Notes: generated by a model from the sequence alone, not told the origin. Shown: positions 44,610-53,547, counted from the stretch's first letter. The stretch: DNA of 64,000 nt from Porphyrobacter sp. (GCA_016125555.1 WGLN01000014.1:1-64000), one strand, 5' to 3'. Made by a program: numbers and translations.

Positions 44610-45143
44610 ATGGCAAGCACCGCGAACGCATTCACCGTCGGCGACTATGTTGTCTATCCCAAGCACGGCGTGGGCCGCGTGATCGAACTCCAGAAGGAGG
44701 AGATCGCCGGGATGCAGCTCGAACTCTACGTGCTGCGCTTCGAGAAGGAGCGCATGACGCTCCGCGTGCCGGTCAACAAGGTCGAATCCATCGGGATGCG
44801 CAAGCTGTCTTCCGACAAGACGTTGAAGCAGGCGATGGAAACCTTGAAGGGCAAGCCCAAGGTCAAGCGCACCATGTGGTCGCGCCGCGCGCAGGAATAC
44901 GAAGCGAAGATCAACTCGGGCGACCTCGTGTCGATCGCCGAGGTGACCCGCGACCTGTTCCGCCCCGAGGACCAGCCCGAACAGTCCTATTCGGAACGCC
45001 AGATCTTCGAAGCGGCCTCGAGCCGTCTCGCCCGCGAACTCGCGGCGATGGAGGAAACCGACGAGCCGACCGCGCTCGGCAAGATCCTCGACGTGCTGCG
45101 CGAACACGCGCCCCAGTATTACGAGAGCACCGAGGAAGCCTGA
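44610..45143 (+). CDS. CarD family transcriptional regulator (CdnL-like)
   Basis: 177 residues. ATG 44610 with AAAGGA seven bases upstream. The N-terminal RNA polymerase-interacting Tudor-like domain reads FTVGDYVVYPKHGVGRVIEL with TLRVPVNKVESIGMRKLS; the helical DNA-binding C-terminus includes KRTMWSRRAQEYEAKINSGD and LARELAAMEETDEP. CarD/CdnL stabilises open promoter complexes, notably at rRNA promoters, and is needed for growth control in alphaproteobacteria. It has a long structured leader and a strong terminator, so it is a single-gene unit. Confidence 0.96.
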   Translation: MASTANAFTVGDYVVYPKHGVGRVIELQKEEIAGMQLELYVLRFEKERMTLRVPVNKVESIGMRKLSSDKTLKQAMETLKGKPKVKRTMWSRRAQEYEAKINSGDLVSIAEVTRDLFRPEDQPEQSYSERQIFEAASSRLARELAAMEETDEPTALGKILDVLREHAPQYYESTEEA

Positions 45144-45170
45144 CGCTTCCCGGCCCACTCAGGCAAATCG

Positions 45171-45199
45171 AAGGGCCGTCCTGCGGGGCGGCCCTTTTT
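45171..45199 (+). terminator. Intrinsic terminator of carD
   Basis: AAGGGCCG (45171-45178), 10-base loop, CGGCCCTT (45189-45196) running into TTTTT. Perfect 8-bp stem, 27 bases after the stop. Confidence 0.88.
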
Positions 45200-45221
45200 G
45201 CATGCGCAGGCCGCACCGCGC

Positions 45222-45250
45222 TTGCACCTCCCGATGTGGTGTATTATATC
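45222..45250 (+). promoter_or_regulatory. Sigma-70-like promoter of the GIN-domain lipoprotein gene
   Basis: TTGCAC (45222-45227), 17-base spacer, TATATC (45245-45250). Start of transcription expected near 45257, 32 bases before the ATG, which has a GGAGAGG site. Confidence 0.6.
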
Positions 45251-45288
45251 GGCAATACGCTTACAGGCATGGCAGGAGAGGATACCGC

Positions 45289-46056
45289 ATGATCAACCAG
45301 TTCTTCAGGCGCATGGCCCCGGTCGCCGCGCTTGCGCTCGGCACCGCGCTCGGCGGCTGCGGCGGAGCGGACATCTCGATCAACGGCGAAAAGGGCGTTC
45401 CCCTCGCCGAACTCGACAAGACCGGCCCCGCCCCGCGCGAGCTGGTGCTGTCCTCGGGCGACACCGTGATCCTCACCGAAGGCGACAGCTTCGATCTGTC
45501 GGTCGAGGGCGAGAACACCGATGCGCTGCGCTTCGTGCGCGACGACAAGCTGATCGGCATCACCCGCGAAAAGGGCTCGAACGGCAAGGGCGCGGCCACC
45601 ATCCGCATCACCATGCCCCCGCCCGAGGAAGTGGTGATCGCCGGTAGCGGCGTGGTCAAGGCCCAGTCGCTCGCCAGCGCCGCGACGATCAACATCGGCG
45701 GTTCGGGCACGGTCGCGTTCGAGCGCCTCGCCGCGGACAAGCTCGACATCAACATCGGCGGCAACGGCAACGTCAAGGGCGCGGGCACCGCCAAGGCGCT
45801 CAACCTGGTGATCGGCGGATCGGGCAATATCGATCTCTCCGCGCTCAAGACCGACACCGCGGACGTCTCGATCGGCGGATCGGGCGACGTGACCTTCGCC
45901 TCGGACGGGACGGTCGAAGCCAACATCGCCGGATCGGGCGATGTCACGGTGAACGGCAGTGCCAAGTGCACCGTGAACGCGTTCGGATCGGGCAAGCTGA
46001 CCTGCAATCCCGGAGCGGGCGCCGCGCCCGTCGCGGCGCTGCCTTCCGAAGGCTAG
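45289..46056 (+). CDS. GIN-domain (DUF2807) lipoprotein
   Basis: 255 residues. Lipoprotein signal with lipobox LGGC (cysteine 24). The body is a beta-solenoid of short turns each holding a G-[SN]-G: VIAGSGVVKAQSL, NIGGSGTVAF, NIGGNGNVKG, VIGGSGNIDL, SIGGSGDVTF, NIAGSGDVTV, AFGSGKL. This fits the DUF2807 head-GIN family, often annotated as putative adhesins. Likely outer-membrane or periplasmic; ligand unknown. Own promoter at 45222-45250. Its TAG shares the CTAG tetranucleotide with the convergent tsaC-like gene. Confidence 0.9.
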   Translation: MINQFFRRMAPVAALALGTALGGCGGADISINGEKGVPLAELDKTGPAPRELVLSSGDTVILTEGDSFDLSVEGENTDALRFVRDDKLIGITREKGSNGKGAATIRITMPPPEEVVIAGSGVVKAQSLASAATINIGGSGTVAFERLAADKLDINIGGNGNVKGAGTAKALNLVIGGSGNIDLSALKTDTADVSIGGSGDVTFASDGTVEANIAGSGDVTVNGSAKCTVNAFGSGKLTCNPGAGAAPVAALPSEG

Positions 46057-46979
46057 TCCGCCGGGGCCGCCGCGCGCCGCAAGCGGTCGTTGATTGCCCG
46101 GCCGACGCCCTTCTCGGGCACCGGCGCGACAGCGATGCGCGGGCGATCGGCGCGGGCGGCTTCGTGAAGGCAGGCATAGAGCCGCGCCGCCGCTTCGTTG
46201 ACGTCACCGCTTGCCGATAGCGTGACGTCGCCCTCGACCGGGCCAAAACCGATCAGGAATTCGTCGGGTTCCGCCTCGGTTGCCCCCAGTCGCACCGGCT
46301 TGCCCGGCGCATAGTGGCTGGCGAGCTGGCCGGGGGCTTCGATGCTCCCGCCCCCGCCCTGCACTCCCACCGCCAGCGGGCCGGGGCGCAGTTCCTCGAT
46401 GCTGCCGTCGGCGCGCACCGCAACGATGGTCGATTCCACGCCCGCAGTGGTTGGCCCGCCGTCGAGCACCAGGTCGATCCGCCCGTCGAGCGAGGCGAGG
46501 ACGTGGGCGGCGGTCGTCGGACTGATGAAGCCCGAACGGTTGGCGGACGGCGCGGCCAGCGGGAATTCGATTGCCTCGAGCAAGGCCCGCATCGCCGGGT
46601 GTGCCGGAGCGCGCAGAGCGACGGTTGGAAGCTGTGCAGTCACGGCTTCGGCCAACCCTGCATCCCCCCGGCGCGGCAACACCAGTGTCAGCGGCCCCGG
46701 CCAGTGCGCCTCGGCCAAAGCCAACGCGGCGGGCGAGAATTCGGCATATTCCGCCGCCTGCGCCGCGTCGCGGACATGGACGATCAGCGGATTGAAATCC
46801 GGACGCCCCTTTGCGGCATAGATCGTCGCCACGGCTTCCGCCGAATCCGCCCGCGCGGCGAGGCCGTAGACCGTCTCGGTCGGCACCGCGACCAGCCCGC
46901 CCGATTCGAGGATGCGCGCCGCGCGCGCGATCCCCTCGGCATCCGCCAGCACCATGTCCGTAACGTTCTTGCCGCTCAT
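46053..46979 (-). CDS. tsaC: L-threonylcarbamoyladenylate synthase (Sua5/TsaC)
   Basis: 308 residues: YrdC catalytic domain (~8-195; VPTETVYGLAARADS, AAKGRPDFNPLIVHV, PGPLTLVLPRR, LAAPSANRSGFISPTTAAHV) plus the C-terminal Sua5 domain (~210-308; APGQLASHYAPGKPV), so it is the longer Sua5 type. It makes threonylcarbamoyl-AMP for t6A37 of tRNAs reading ANN codons. ATG 46979 has GAGGGG upstream. It is divergent from the acyl-CoA dehydrogenase gene. Confidence 0.95.
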   Translation of the reverse strand: MSGKNVTDMVLADAEGIARAARILESGGLVAVPTETVYGLAARADSAEAVATIYAAKGRPDFNPLIVHVRDAAQAAEYAEFSPAALALAEAHWPGPLTLVLPRRGDAGLAEAVTAQLPTVALRAPAHPAMRALLEAIEFPLAAPSANRSGFISPTTAAHVLASLDGRIDLVLDGGPTTAGVESTIVAVRADGSIEELRPGPLAVGVQGGGGSIEAPGQLASHYAPGKPVRLGATEAEPDEFLIGFGPVEGDVTLSASGDVNEAAARLYACLHEAARADRPRIAVAPVPEKGVGRAINDRLRRAAAPAD

Positions 46980-47065
46980 GCCCCTCGCGCTATAGACTGG
47001 CGCGCGCCCTGCCAAGTGCGGGGCGCACCGCCCCCTTTCTTCCCGTCAGCGCCACAGGATTTGCC

Positions 47066-48808
47066 GTGACCCCCTTCACCCCGCCGACCGCCGACCAGCT
47101 GCTCGCCATCCGCGTCAATGCCGGGATTGCGGAACTGGCGCAGAGCGAACGCTTCGCCCACGCGGAAGCCGATCTGGTCGAGGCGATCGTCGAGGGCGTG
47201 GGGCAATTCGCGGCCGGGGAATTCGCGCCGCTGAACCGCAAGGGCGATCTGGAGGGCGCGAAGCTCGAGAACGGCCGGGTGCGCCTTCCGCAAGGCTTCG
47301 AGGCCGCCTATCAGGCCTATGTCGAGCAGGGCTGGAACGCCATCGCCTCCCCGGCGGAGTTCGGCGGTCAGGGCCTGCCCTTCACCCTCGCCTGCAATGT
47401 GCTGGAGAACCTCGGCGCGGCCAACATGGCCTTCACCCTCCTGCCGATGCTGAGCGTCGGAGCGATCGAGGCGCTCGAGCATCACGGCTCGAAAGACCAG
47501 CAGGCGATGTATCTGCCCAACCTCGTCAGCGGGAAGTGGTCGGGGACGATGAACCTCACCGAACCCGCCGCCGGGAGCGATGTCGGCGCGCTGCGCACCA
47601 CCGCCGAGCCGATCACCGAAGGGCCGCACGCGGGCAAGTACCGCATCGCCGGGCAGAAGATCTACATCACCTGGGGCGAACACGATCTCGCGGAGAACAT
47701 CATCCACCTCGTGCTCGCCCGCCTGCCCGGCGCGCCGGAAGGGTCGCGGGGCATCTCGCTGTTCGTGGTGCCCAAGTATCATGTGAATGCCGACGGCAGC
47801 CTCGGCCCGCACAACGACCTGCGCTGCGTCAGCCTCGAACACAAGCTGGGGATCAACGCCTCGCCGACCTGCGTGATGAGCTACGGCGACAATGGCGAAT
47901 GCATCGGCGAGCTGGTCGGGCACGAGAACAAGGGTCTCGCCGCGATGTTCACGATGATGAACAATGCGCGCATCAATGTCGGCAACCAGGGCGTGCAAAT
48001 CGGCGAGCGCGCCACTCAGCAGGCGCTCGCCTATGCCCGCGAGCGAATCCAGTCGGCCCGCGCCGGCTCCCCTGACAAGACCCCGGTGGCGATCGTCGAA
48101 CATCCCGACGTGCGGCGCATGATCCTGCGCATGAAGGCGCTCACCGAAGGCGCGCGCGCGCTGCTCTATTACTGCGCGGGGCAGGTCGACCGCGGCAATT
48201 GCGGCGACGCGGCAGCCAAGGCGCGCGGCGAGATCGTGGTGCCGCTGATCAAGGCGTGGGGAACGGATATCGGCGTCGAAGTCGCGGGGCTCGGCATCCA
48301 GATCCACGGCGGCATGGGCTTCGTCGAGGAGACCGGCGCCGCCCAGCACTGGCGCGATTCGCGCATCGCCCCGATCTATGAGGGCACCAACGGGATTCAG
48401 GCCGCTGACCTGGTTACCCGCAAGCTCGGGCTCGACGGTGGCGAGGCGATCGTGACGCTGTTCGAGACCATCGCCCGCGAAAGCGCCTCCGAACCCGCGC
48501 TCGCCGCGCTGGCGCAGGATTGCGCGGGCATCGCGCGCTGGATGCAGGCCGAAGCGAGCCTCGACGACCGGCTCGCGGGCAGCGTCCCCTTCTGCACCAT
48601 GGCCGCGGTCTGCGTCGCCGGGTGGCAGCTGACAAAGCAGGCCGCGGCGGTGGCGGCGGGTGCCGCGCCCGAACTCGCCACCACCAAGCCGGTGACGGTG
48701 CGCTTCTTCCTCGACCGCATCGTGCCCGAGGCCGCCGGGCTCAAGGCGGGGGCGATGGCGGGCGCCGACCTGCTCTACACCCTGCCTGCCGAGGCGCTGG
48801 TCGGCTGA
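47066..48808 (+). CDS. Acyl-CoA dehydrogenase (FadE-like, ~580-residue class)
   Basis: 580 residues. GTG start with AGGA nine bases upstream. FAD-binding and substrate segments NLTEPAAGSDVGALRT, KIYITWGEHDLAENIIH and the catalytic-region IQIHGGMGFVEETGAAQHWR followed by IAPIYEGTNGIQAADLV. A C-terminal extra helical domain (~465-580) marks the long class. It would oxidise acyl-CoA in beta-oxidation, together with fadD elsewhere in the window. Ends one base before the DUF815 gene. Confidence 0.94.
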   Translation: MTPFTPPTADQLLAIRVNAGIAELAQSERFAHAEADLVEAIVEGVGQFAAGEFAPLNRKGDLEGAKLENGRVRLPQGFEAAYQAYVEQGWNAIASPAEFGGQGLPFTLACNVLENLGAANMAFTLLPMLSVGAIEALEHHGSKDQQAMYLPNLVSGKWSGTMNLTEPAAGSDVGALRTTAEPITEGPHAGKYRIAGQKIYITWGEHDLAENIIHLVLARLPGAPEGSRGISLFVVPKYHVNADGSLGPHNDLRCVSLEHKLGINASPTCVMSYGDNGECIGELVGHENKGLAAMFTMMNNARINVGNQGVQIGERATQQALAYARERIQSARAGSPDKTPVAIVEHPDVRRMILRMKALTEGARALLYYCAGQVDRGNCGDAAAKARGEIVVPLIKAWGTDIGVEVAGLGIQIHGGMGFVEETGAAQHWRDSRIAPIYEGTNGIQAADLVTRKLGLDGGEAIVTLFETIARESASEPALAALAQDCAGIARWMQAEASLDDRLAGSVPFCTMAAVCVAGWQLTKQAAAVAAGAAPELATTKPVTVRFFLDRIVPEAAGLKAGAMAGADLLYTLPAEALVG

Positions 48809-48809
48809 G

Positions 48810-49628
48810 ATGGACGAGCGCGGCGAACTCGCACGCATCGCCGCCGCGCTCGAGCGGCTCGCGCCCCTGCCCCCGCCGCCGACCGATTGGCACGCGCACC
48901 CCGCCTATCTGTGGGAGGGCGAGCGCACCCGCGCGGTGCCGGTGATCGACGCGCTGCCGCTCGAGGCCCTGCACGGGATCGACGCCCAGAAAGTCGCGCT
49001 GCGCGACTTGTGCGCGCGCTTGGCGAAGGGCGCCGCCGCGCATGACGCGCTGCTATGGGGCGCGCGCGGCATGGGCAAGTCGGCGCTGGTCCGCGCCGCG
49101 GTCGCCGATGTGCAGCGCGAAGACTCGCAGTCGCTGGCACTGGTCCAGCTCGCCCCCGGCACCCTTCCCAGCTTCCCCGCGCTGATCGCCGAATTGGCGG
49201 AGCAGACCCGCGCCTTCCTCCTGTTCATCGACGATCTCGGCTTCGGCGAGGGCGCGCGGGCGGAAATGCTCGCCTTGCGGAGCCTGCTCGACGGCGGCAT
49301 CGCCCCGCGCCCCCCGCATGTCCGCATCTGCGTGACCGCCAATCGCCGCGCCATCGTCGAGCGCGAGGACACCGGCGCCGCGCTCCACGAACGCGACGAG
49401 CGCGACGACGCGCTGGCGCTCGCCGACCGTTTCGGGCTGACGCTGGGCTTCCACCCGGCGGACAAGGACACCTATCTCGCGATTCTCGCGGGCTACCTCG
49501 CCCCGCTCGGCCTTCCCTTCGATGCCGAGGAGGCGATGGCTTTCGCGATCCAGCGCGGCAACCGCTCGGGCCGCACCGCGCTGCAATTCGCCACCGAACT
49601 CGCGGGGCGCGCCGGCCTCGCGCTCTAG
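48810..49628 (+). CDS. DUF815 family AAA-type ATPase
   Basis: 272 residues. Walker A GARGMGKS (84-91), Walker B FLLFIDDLGF (~130-139), sensor-like ICVTANRRAIVER (~165). The N-terminal GIDAQKVALRDLCARLAKG helix and the overall length fit DUF815. Function unknown, possibly a loader or remodeller. Translationally close to the acyl-CoA dehydrogenase gene (gap of one base). Its stop codon overlaps the convergent sugar dehydrogenase stop in CTAG. Confidence 0.9.
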   Translation: MDERGELARIAAALERLAPLPPPPTDWHAHPAYLWEGERTRAVPVIDALPLEALHGIDAQKVALRDLCARLAKGAAAHDALLWGARGMGKSALVRAAVADVQREDSQSLALVQLAPGTLPSFPALIAELAEQTRAFLLFIDDLGFGEGARAEMLALRSLLDGGIAPRPPHVRICVTANRRAIVEREDTGAALHERDERDDALALADRFGLTLGFHPADKDTYLAILAGYLAPLGLPFDAEEAMAFAIQRGNRSGRTALQFATELAGRAGLAL

Positions 49629-51106
49629 TTGATCTTCTGTCCGGCCTGCTCGCGCAGGTAATCCTCCTCGAAGGTCGCGCGCGGATCGCGCAGCTCGCGC
49701 TGCGGGGGCAGGCGTTCGGTGACGATCTCCTCGATCTTCGGCGAAGGCGCCGCCTGCGGGTCGCGCAGGCGCCAGATGATCCCGCCGGTGTCGTCCGAGA
49801 CCAGCAGCGATCCGTCTTGCGCCCATTCGACCCAGGTGGGCCGGCCGCGCGTGGTGCCCTTGCCGGTGAGGAAACCGGTCAACACCGGCACGGGCTTGCC
49901 GACCGGGTTGCCGAGCTTGTCGAAATCGACGTAGACCACGTCATAGCCCGAGGCCGGCTTGCGGTTCCACGAACCGTGCCGCGCGATGAAGGCACCGCTC
50001 GCGAAGTCCGGCCCCATCCGAGCGCCCCCGCCGCTGAACACCATCCCGAGCGCCGCAACGTGCGGGCCGAGCGCATATTCGGGGTTGCGGGTGTATTCCT
50101 GGAGGAAGCGCGGCATCGGCGCCTCGACCCGGCGGTCGAAGTTGTTCTTGTAGTAGATCCACGGCCAGCCGTATTGCGCCCCGACCGGCACATTGGTGAG
50201 ATAGTCGGGCACCAGGTCCGAGCCGAGCATGTCGCGCTCGTTCACTGTGGTCCACAATTCGCCCGTCCACGGGCTGAAATCGAGACCGTTGGGGTTGCGC
50301 AGCCCGGCTGCGTATTGGCGCTGGCGATTGGTCTCGAGGTCGTATTCCCAGATCATCGCGCGGCCCTGTTCGGCCTCCATCCCGTTCTCGCCGATATTGC
50401 TGGACGAACCGACCGCGACAAACAGGCTCTTGCCATCGGGCGAGAGCGCGATGTTGCGCATCCAGTGATTGCCCCCGGCAGGCAGGTCCATCAGCTTGCG
50501 CGGGGCGCCGGTGACCTTGTCGCTGCCGAGTTCGTAGGGGAAGGCGAGCAGGGCATCGTGATCGGCGACATAGAGCGTGCCGTCCTTCCACGCCATGCCC
50601 GAGGGCGAATCGAGACCCTCGGAAAGGATCACCTTGCGCACCTCGGCGGTGCCGTTGCCGTCTGCATCGCGCAGCAGCACGATCTGGTTGGGCGAGGGAC
50701 CGGCCGATCCGGCCTTCTCGAACAGGTAGTCTTCCACCCAGCCGCGGATCGTCGCCATGATGCCGCCGCCGCTGTCCTGCTTGGCCGGGGCGCGGGTGAG
50801 CGCCACCAGGATGTCGCCGTTGGGCAGCGCCTGGAGGATGCGCGGATGATCCAGCCCCTCGGCGAAGCGGTTCACCTCCAGCCCCTTGGCGGGGGTCGGC
50901 GCGGCGCCTTCGGGCCAGCCCACCGGCTCGGCGATCTTGACCGTCGGGATGCTTTCCGCGGCGGGGTCCTGGAGCACCGGATCGGTGCCGGCGACCGCAT
51001 CGACCGAGAGATCGGCGGTGTCCCCGCGCGACAGCCAGAACAGGATCCCCCCGACGAGAATGACGATGACGAGGAGAGCGATTGCGATCTTGCGGAAGCG
51101 TGCCAT
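49625..51106 (-). CDS. PQQ-dependent sugar dehydrogenase-like (L-sorbosone dehydrogenase family), membrane anchored
   Basis: 493 residues. An N-terminal helix (RKIAIALLVIVILVGGILFW, residues 4-23) anchors or exports it. Six-bladed propeller segments: LEVNRFAEGLDHPRILQALP, GNHWMRNIALSPDGKSLFVAVGS (split), AAGLRNPNGLDFSPWTGELW, ASGAFIARHGSWNRKP and GSLLVSDDTGGIIWRL. The family oxidises sugars with PQQ in the periplasm, though many members are untested. No ribosome-binding site is visible before the ATG (pyrimidine-rich). No PQQ synthesis genes are nearby. Confidence 0.88.
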   Translation of the reverse strand: MARFRKIAIALLVIVILVGGILFWLSRGDTADLSVDAVAGTDPVLQDPAAESIPTVKIAEPVGWPEGAAPTPAKGLEVNRFAEGLDHPRILQALPNGDILVALTRAPAKQDSGGGIMATIRGWVEDYLFEKAGSAGPSPNQIVLLRDADGNGTAEVRKVILSEGLDSPSGMAWKDGTLYVADHDALLAFPYELGSDKVTGAPRKLMDLPAGGNHWMRNIALSPDGKSLFVAVGSSSNIGENGMEAEQGRAMIWEYDLETNRQRQYAAGLRNPNGLDFSPWTGELWTTVNERDMLGSDLVPDYLTNVPVGAQYGWPWIYYKNNFDRRVEAPMPRFLQEYTRNPEYALGPHVAALGMVFSGGGARMGPDFASGAFIARHGSWNRKPASGYDVVYVDFDKLGNPVGKPVPVLTGFLTGKGTTRGRPTWVEWAQDGSLLVSDDTGGIIWRLRDPQAAPSPKIEEIVTERLPPQRELRDPRATFEEDYLREQAGQKIN

Positions 51107-51183
51107 GTGGGGGAGATAGAGCCGCCCCGCGGCGGCGGCAACCGTCAAGCTGCACCGCCCAGCCAAGGAAAGCGTCAGGCCCG

Positions 51184-51684
51184 ATGTACGATTTCAAGCC
51201 CGATCCCGCCACCGATCCCCACGAGCTCCACCGCCAGCTGGTCGAAGCGGCCGATGCCCTCACCGCGGGCGAGCCCGATGGTGTCGCCAACATGGCCAAT
51301 GTCGCCGCGCTGCTGTGGGAGTTCCTGCCCGATCTCAACTGGGCGGGCTTCTACCGCGTCGCGCCGCGCAAGGACGGGAACGGCAACGAGCTGGTGCTCG
51401 GGCCCTTCGTCGGCCGCCCGGCCTGCATCCGCATTCCCTTCGGCGCGGGCGTGTGCGGCGCTGCGGCGCAAAGTCGCGCGGCGCAACTTGTCGCCGATGT
51501 TCATGCCTTCCCCGGCCATATCGCCTGCGACGCGGCGAGCCGTTCGGAACTGGTCGTGCCGGTGCTGCGCGAGGGCGAGGTGATCGCGGTGATCGACCTC
51601 GACAGCCCCTCGCCTGCCCGTTTCACCGAGGCCGATGCCGAGGGGATCGCGGCGCTCGCGGCGCTGCTCGCCGCGCGGATCTGA
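51184..51684 (+). CDS. msrC: Free methionine-R-sulfoxide reductase (GAF domain)
   Basis: 166 residues, one GAF domain. The three redox cysteines C81 (ACIRIPFG), C91 (AGVCGAA) and C115 (GHIACDAASRSE) have the same spacing as C84, C94 and C118 of the characterised enzyme. LNWAGFYRV and LVVPVLREGEVIAVIDLDSP are family segments. It reduces free methionine-R-sulfoxide with thioredoxin in the cytoplasm. Divergent from the sugar dehydrogenase gene. Confidence 0.95.
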   Translation: MYDFKPDPATDPHELHRQLVEAADALTAGEPDGVANMANVAALLWEFLPDLNWAGFYRVAPRKDGNGNELVLGPFVGRPACIRIPFGAGVCGAAAQSRAAQLVADVHAFPGHIACDAASRSELVVPVLREGEVIAVIDLDSPSPARFTEADAEGIAALAALLAARI

Positions 51685-51743
51685 CCGGCCACCTTCCCGA
51701 ATCGGGACAGCGGGCGCAGCACCGCTTGGGCGCGCGGGCGAGT

Positions 51744-51769
51744 CGATGGTAAGCCTTTGTGAACCATCG
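51744..51769. promoter_or_regulatory. Inverted repeat upstream of the tyrosine-rich exported protein gene
   Basis: CGATGGT (51744-51750), 12-base spacer, ACCATCG (51763-51769). Within it GTAA-N7-TGAACCAT resembles a degenerate CtrA site. It lies 31 bases before the ATG, so it may be an operator near the promoter. Confidence 0.35.
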
Positions 51770-51799
51770 GCCGCTCCGGCCGTCCCGAGGGGGAACGAC

Positions 51800-52489
51800 A
51801 TGTCCAAGCTTCCGGCCCTTCCGCTTGCCGCTCTCGCTGTCGCGCTCGCGCTGCCCTGCGCGGCACAGGCGCAGGATACGGGCGACCTGCCCCCGCTCGC
51901 CCCGATGAGCGAGAGCGAGGTCCGGGCGCTGCCGCAGGAATATCGCACCGCCCCGGCGCTCGAGACCGAGACCGTCACCAACGAGAACGGGGTGGAGACG
52001 ATCACCCGAACCCGCCGCATCCCCGCGCCGGGCGCCGCTCCGGCGCAGCCCTATCCCGCGGCGGGGGCCTATGACCCCACTCCGGTGGTGTTCGAACGCG
52101 ACCAGTGGATCGACGAATGCAAGCGCCGCACCGCGCGCCGCCACCGGCATGGCGACAGGGACGACGCGGACCGCTACGACTGCGCGGCCGCGCTCGACGC
52201 CTTTCTCGATCAATACGGCATGCCGGCGCCCCGGATCGCCAGCCGCGAAATTCCCTATGCCGCCTATCCCGCCTATGGGTACGGCTACCCGGCCTATCCC
52301 TACGGCTACAGCTACGCCCCGCCGCAGCAGGTGGTGATGGTGCCGGTGCGCACCGAGGTGCAGCAGCAGGTGGTGGTGCGCGAGACCGCACGCGAGGAGA
52401 CCTACACCGTCCCCGGGACGCGCACGCCTGCCGAGCGGGTGATCCCCGCCCCGCGTCCCTCGGCCAAGATGATCAAGTCCGACCGCTAG
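51800..52489 (+). CDS. Exported protein with tyrosine/proline-rich stretch, function unknown
   Basis: 229 residues. GAGGGGG ribosome-binding site. Signal peptide MSKLPALPLAALAVALALPC ... AQAQ (cut near 25). The mature protein has a charged region with DECKRRTARRHRHGDRDDAD and two cysteines (DECKRR, DCAAAL), then a low-complexity run of Y, P, A and G (~157-180; PAYGYGYPAYPYGYSYAP), a Q/V-rich strand and an RTPAERVIP end. No family recognised. Probably periplasmic or surface. It is convergent with parB. Confidence 0.8.
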   Translation: MSKLPALPLAALAVALALPCAAQAQDTGDLPPLAPMSESEVRALPQEYRTAPALETETVTNENGVETITRTRRIPAPGAAPAQPYPAAGAYDPTPVVFERDQWIDECKRRTARRHRHGDRDDADRYDCAAALDAFLDQYGMPAPRIASREIPYAAYPAYGYGYPAYPYGYSYAPPQQVVMVPVRTEVQQQVVVRETAREETYTVPGTRTPAERVIPAPRPSAKMIKSDR

Positions 52490-52517
52490 AACATGCGGCT
52501 TCGCCCGCGGGCGGAGG

Positions 52518-52562
52518 CACGGAGTCCTGGAAGGCCGCCTGGCGACGTTCCGGGGCTCCGTG
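52518..52562. terminator. Long hairpin between convergent genes (possible bidirectional terminator)
   Basis: Outer arms CACGGAG (52518-52524) and CTCCGTG (52556-52562), inner arms CCTGGAA (52526-52532) and TTCCGGG (52548-52554 region, one mismatch). It lies between the exported protein gene and parB, which converge. No T-run follows on either strand. Confidence 0.45.
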
Positions 52563-52578
52563 TTCGGTCAGCGGCCGG

Positions 52579-53547
52579 TCAGAACTCGCCGCCGGTGAGG
52601 CGCTGGCACACCAGATCGAGCTGGTCGAGCGTGGTGTAGCGGATCGTGATCGTGCCCTTGCGCGGATCGGCCTCGGGCTTGATCTTGACGCCGAGGCCGA
52701 GGAACTCCTCGAGATGCTGCTGCACCGCGAGAATATCGGCGTTTTCCGCCGGGGCTTCGCCGCGGGGCGCATCGGGACGCGGCTTGTCGGCCTTGCCCAT
52801 CCGGCGGGTGAGCAGTTCCATCTCGCGCACCGACAGCCCCTCGGCCACCGCGATCTCGGCGAGGCGCTGGGCATCGGGCCGTCCGATCAGCGCGCGGACA
52901 TGGCCGGTGCTGAGCTGGCCCTGCTCGACCATGTCGAGCACCTTGTCGGGCAAGGTCATCAGCCGCATCATGTTGGCGACATGGCTGCGCGATTTCTCGA
53001 CCATCTTGGCGATGTCGACCTGGATCATCCCCTCCTCTTCCGAGAGGCGGTGATAGGCGCGCGCTTCCTCGACCGGGTTCAGGTCCTCGCGCTGGAGGTT
53101 CTCGATCAGCGCGAGCGCCATCACCTCGCGGTCGGACAGCTGGCGGACCAGCGCGGGGATCTCGTGGAGGCGCGCCCGCTGCGCCGCGCGCCAGCGCCGC
53201 TCGCCCGCGACCAGCTGATAGCCGCTGCCCTCGGGATGCGGGCGGACGATGATCGGCTGGATCACCCCGCGGCTGGCGATCGAGGCGGCGAGTTCGTCGA
53301 GCGCGGCATCGTCGAAATGCTTGCGCGGATTGCCGGGCAGCGGACGGATATTGGCGAGCGCCACCGACCGCAGCGACGGACCGCCCGCAGCAGGCGCTTC
53401 GACCGGCTCCTCGCGGCGCACCAGTGGCTCCTCGCGCCGGGTTTCGCCGAGCAGCGCGCCCAACCCCTTGCCGAGACGCCGCGGCTTGTCTCCCGATGCG
53501 CGGGAAACGGGCGAAATATCAGTTGTTTGGGTGGTCTCTTCGGTCAT
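52579..53547 (-). CDS. parB: Chromosome partitioning protein ParB
   Basis: 322 residues. Lysine/arginine-rich start (RRLGKGLGALLGE, ParA-contact region), CTP-binding N-domain with GVIQPIIVRP (94-103), GERRWRAAQRA (115-125) and ENLQREDLNPVEEA (149-162), helix-turn-helix QVDIAKMVEKSRSHVANMMR (~176-195) and a C-terminal dimer domain (~275-322). It loads at parS and slides as a CTP clamp. ATG 53547 overlaps the parA stop (ATGA). Six intact parS sites lie 0.9-5.6 kb upstream on the map. Confidence 0.98.
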   Translation of the reverse strand: MTEETTQTTDISPVSRASGDKPRRLGKGLGALLGETRREEPLVRREEPVEAPAAGGPSLRSVALANIRPLPGNPRKHFDDAALDELAASIASRGVIQPIIVRPHPEGSGYQLVAGERRWRAAQRARLHEIPALVRQLSDREVMALALIENLQREDLNPVEEARAYHRLSEEEGMIQVDIAKMVEKSRSHVANMMRLMTLPDKVLDMVEQGQLSTGHVRALIGRPDAQRLAEIAVAEGLSVREMELLTRRMGKADKPRPDAPRGEAPAENADILAVQQHLEEFLGLGVKIKPEADPRKGTITIRYTTLDQLDLVCQRLTGGEF

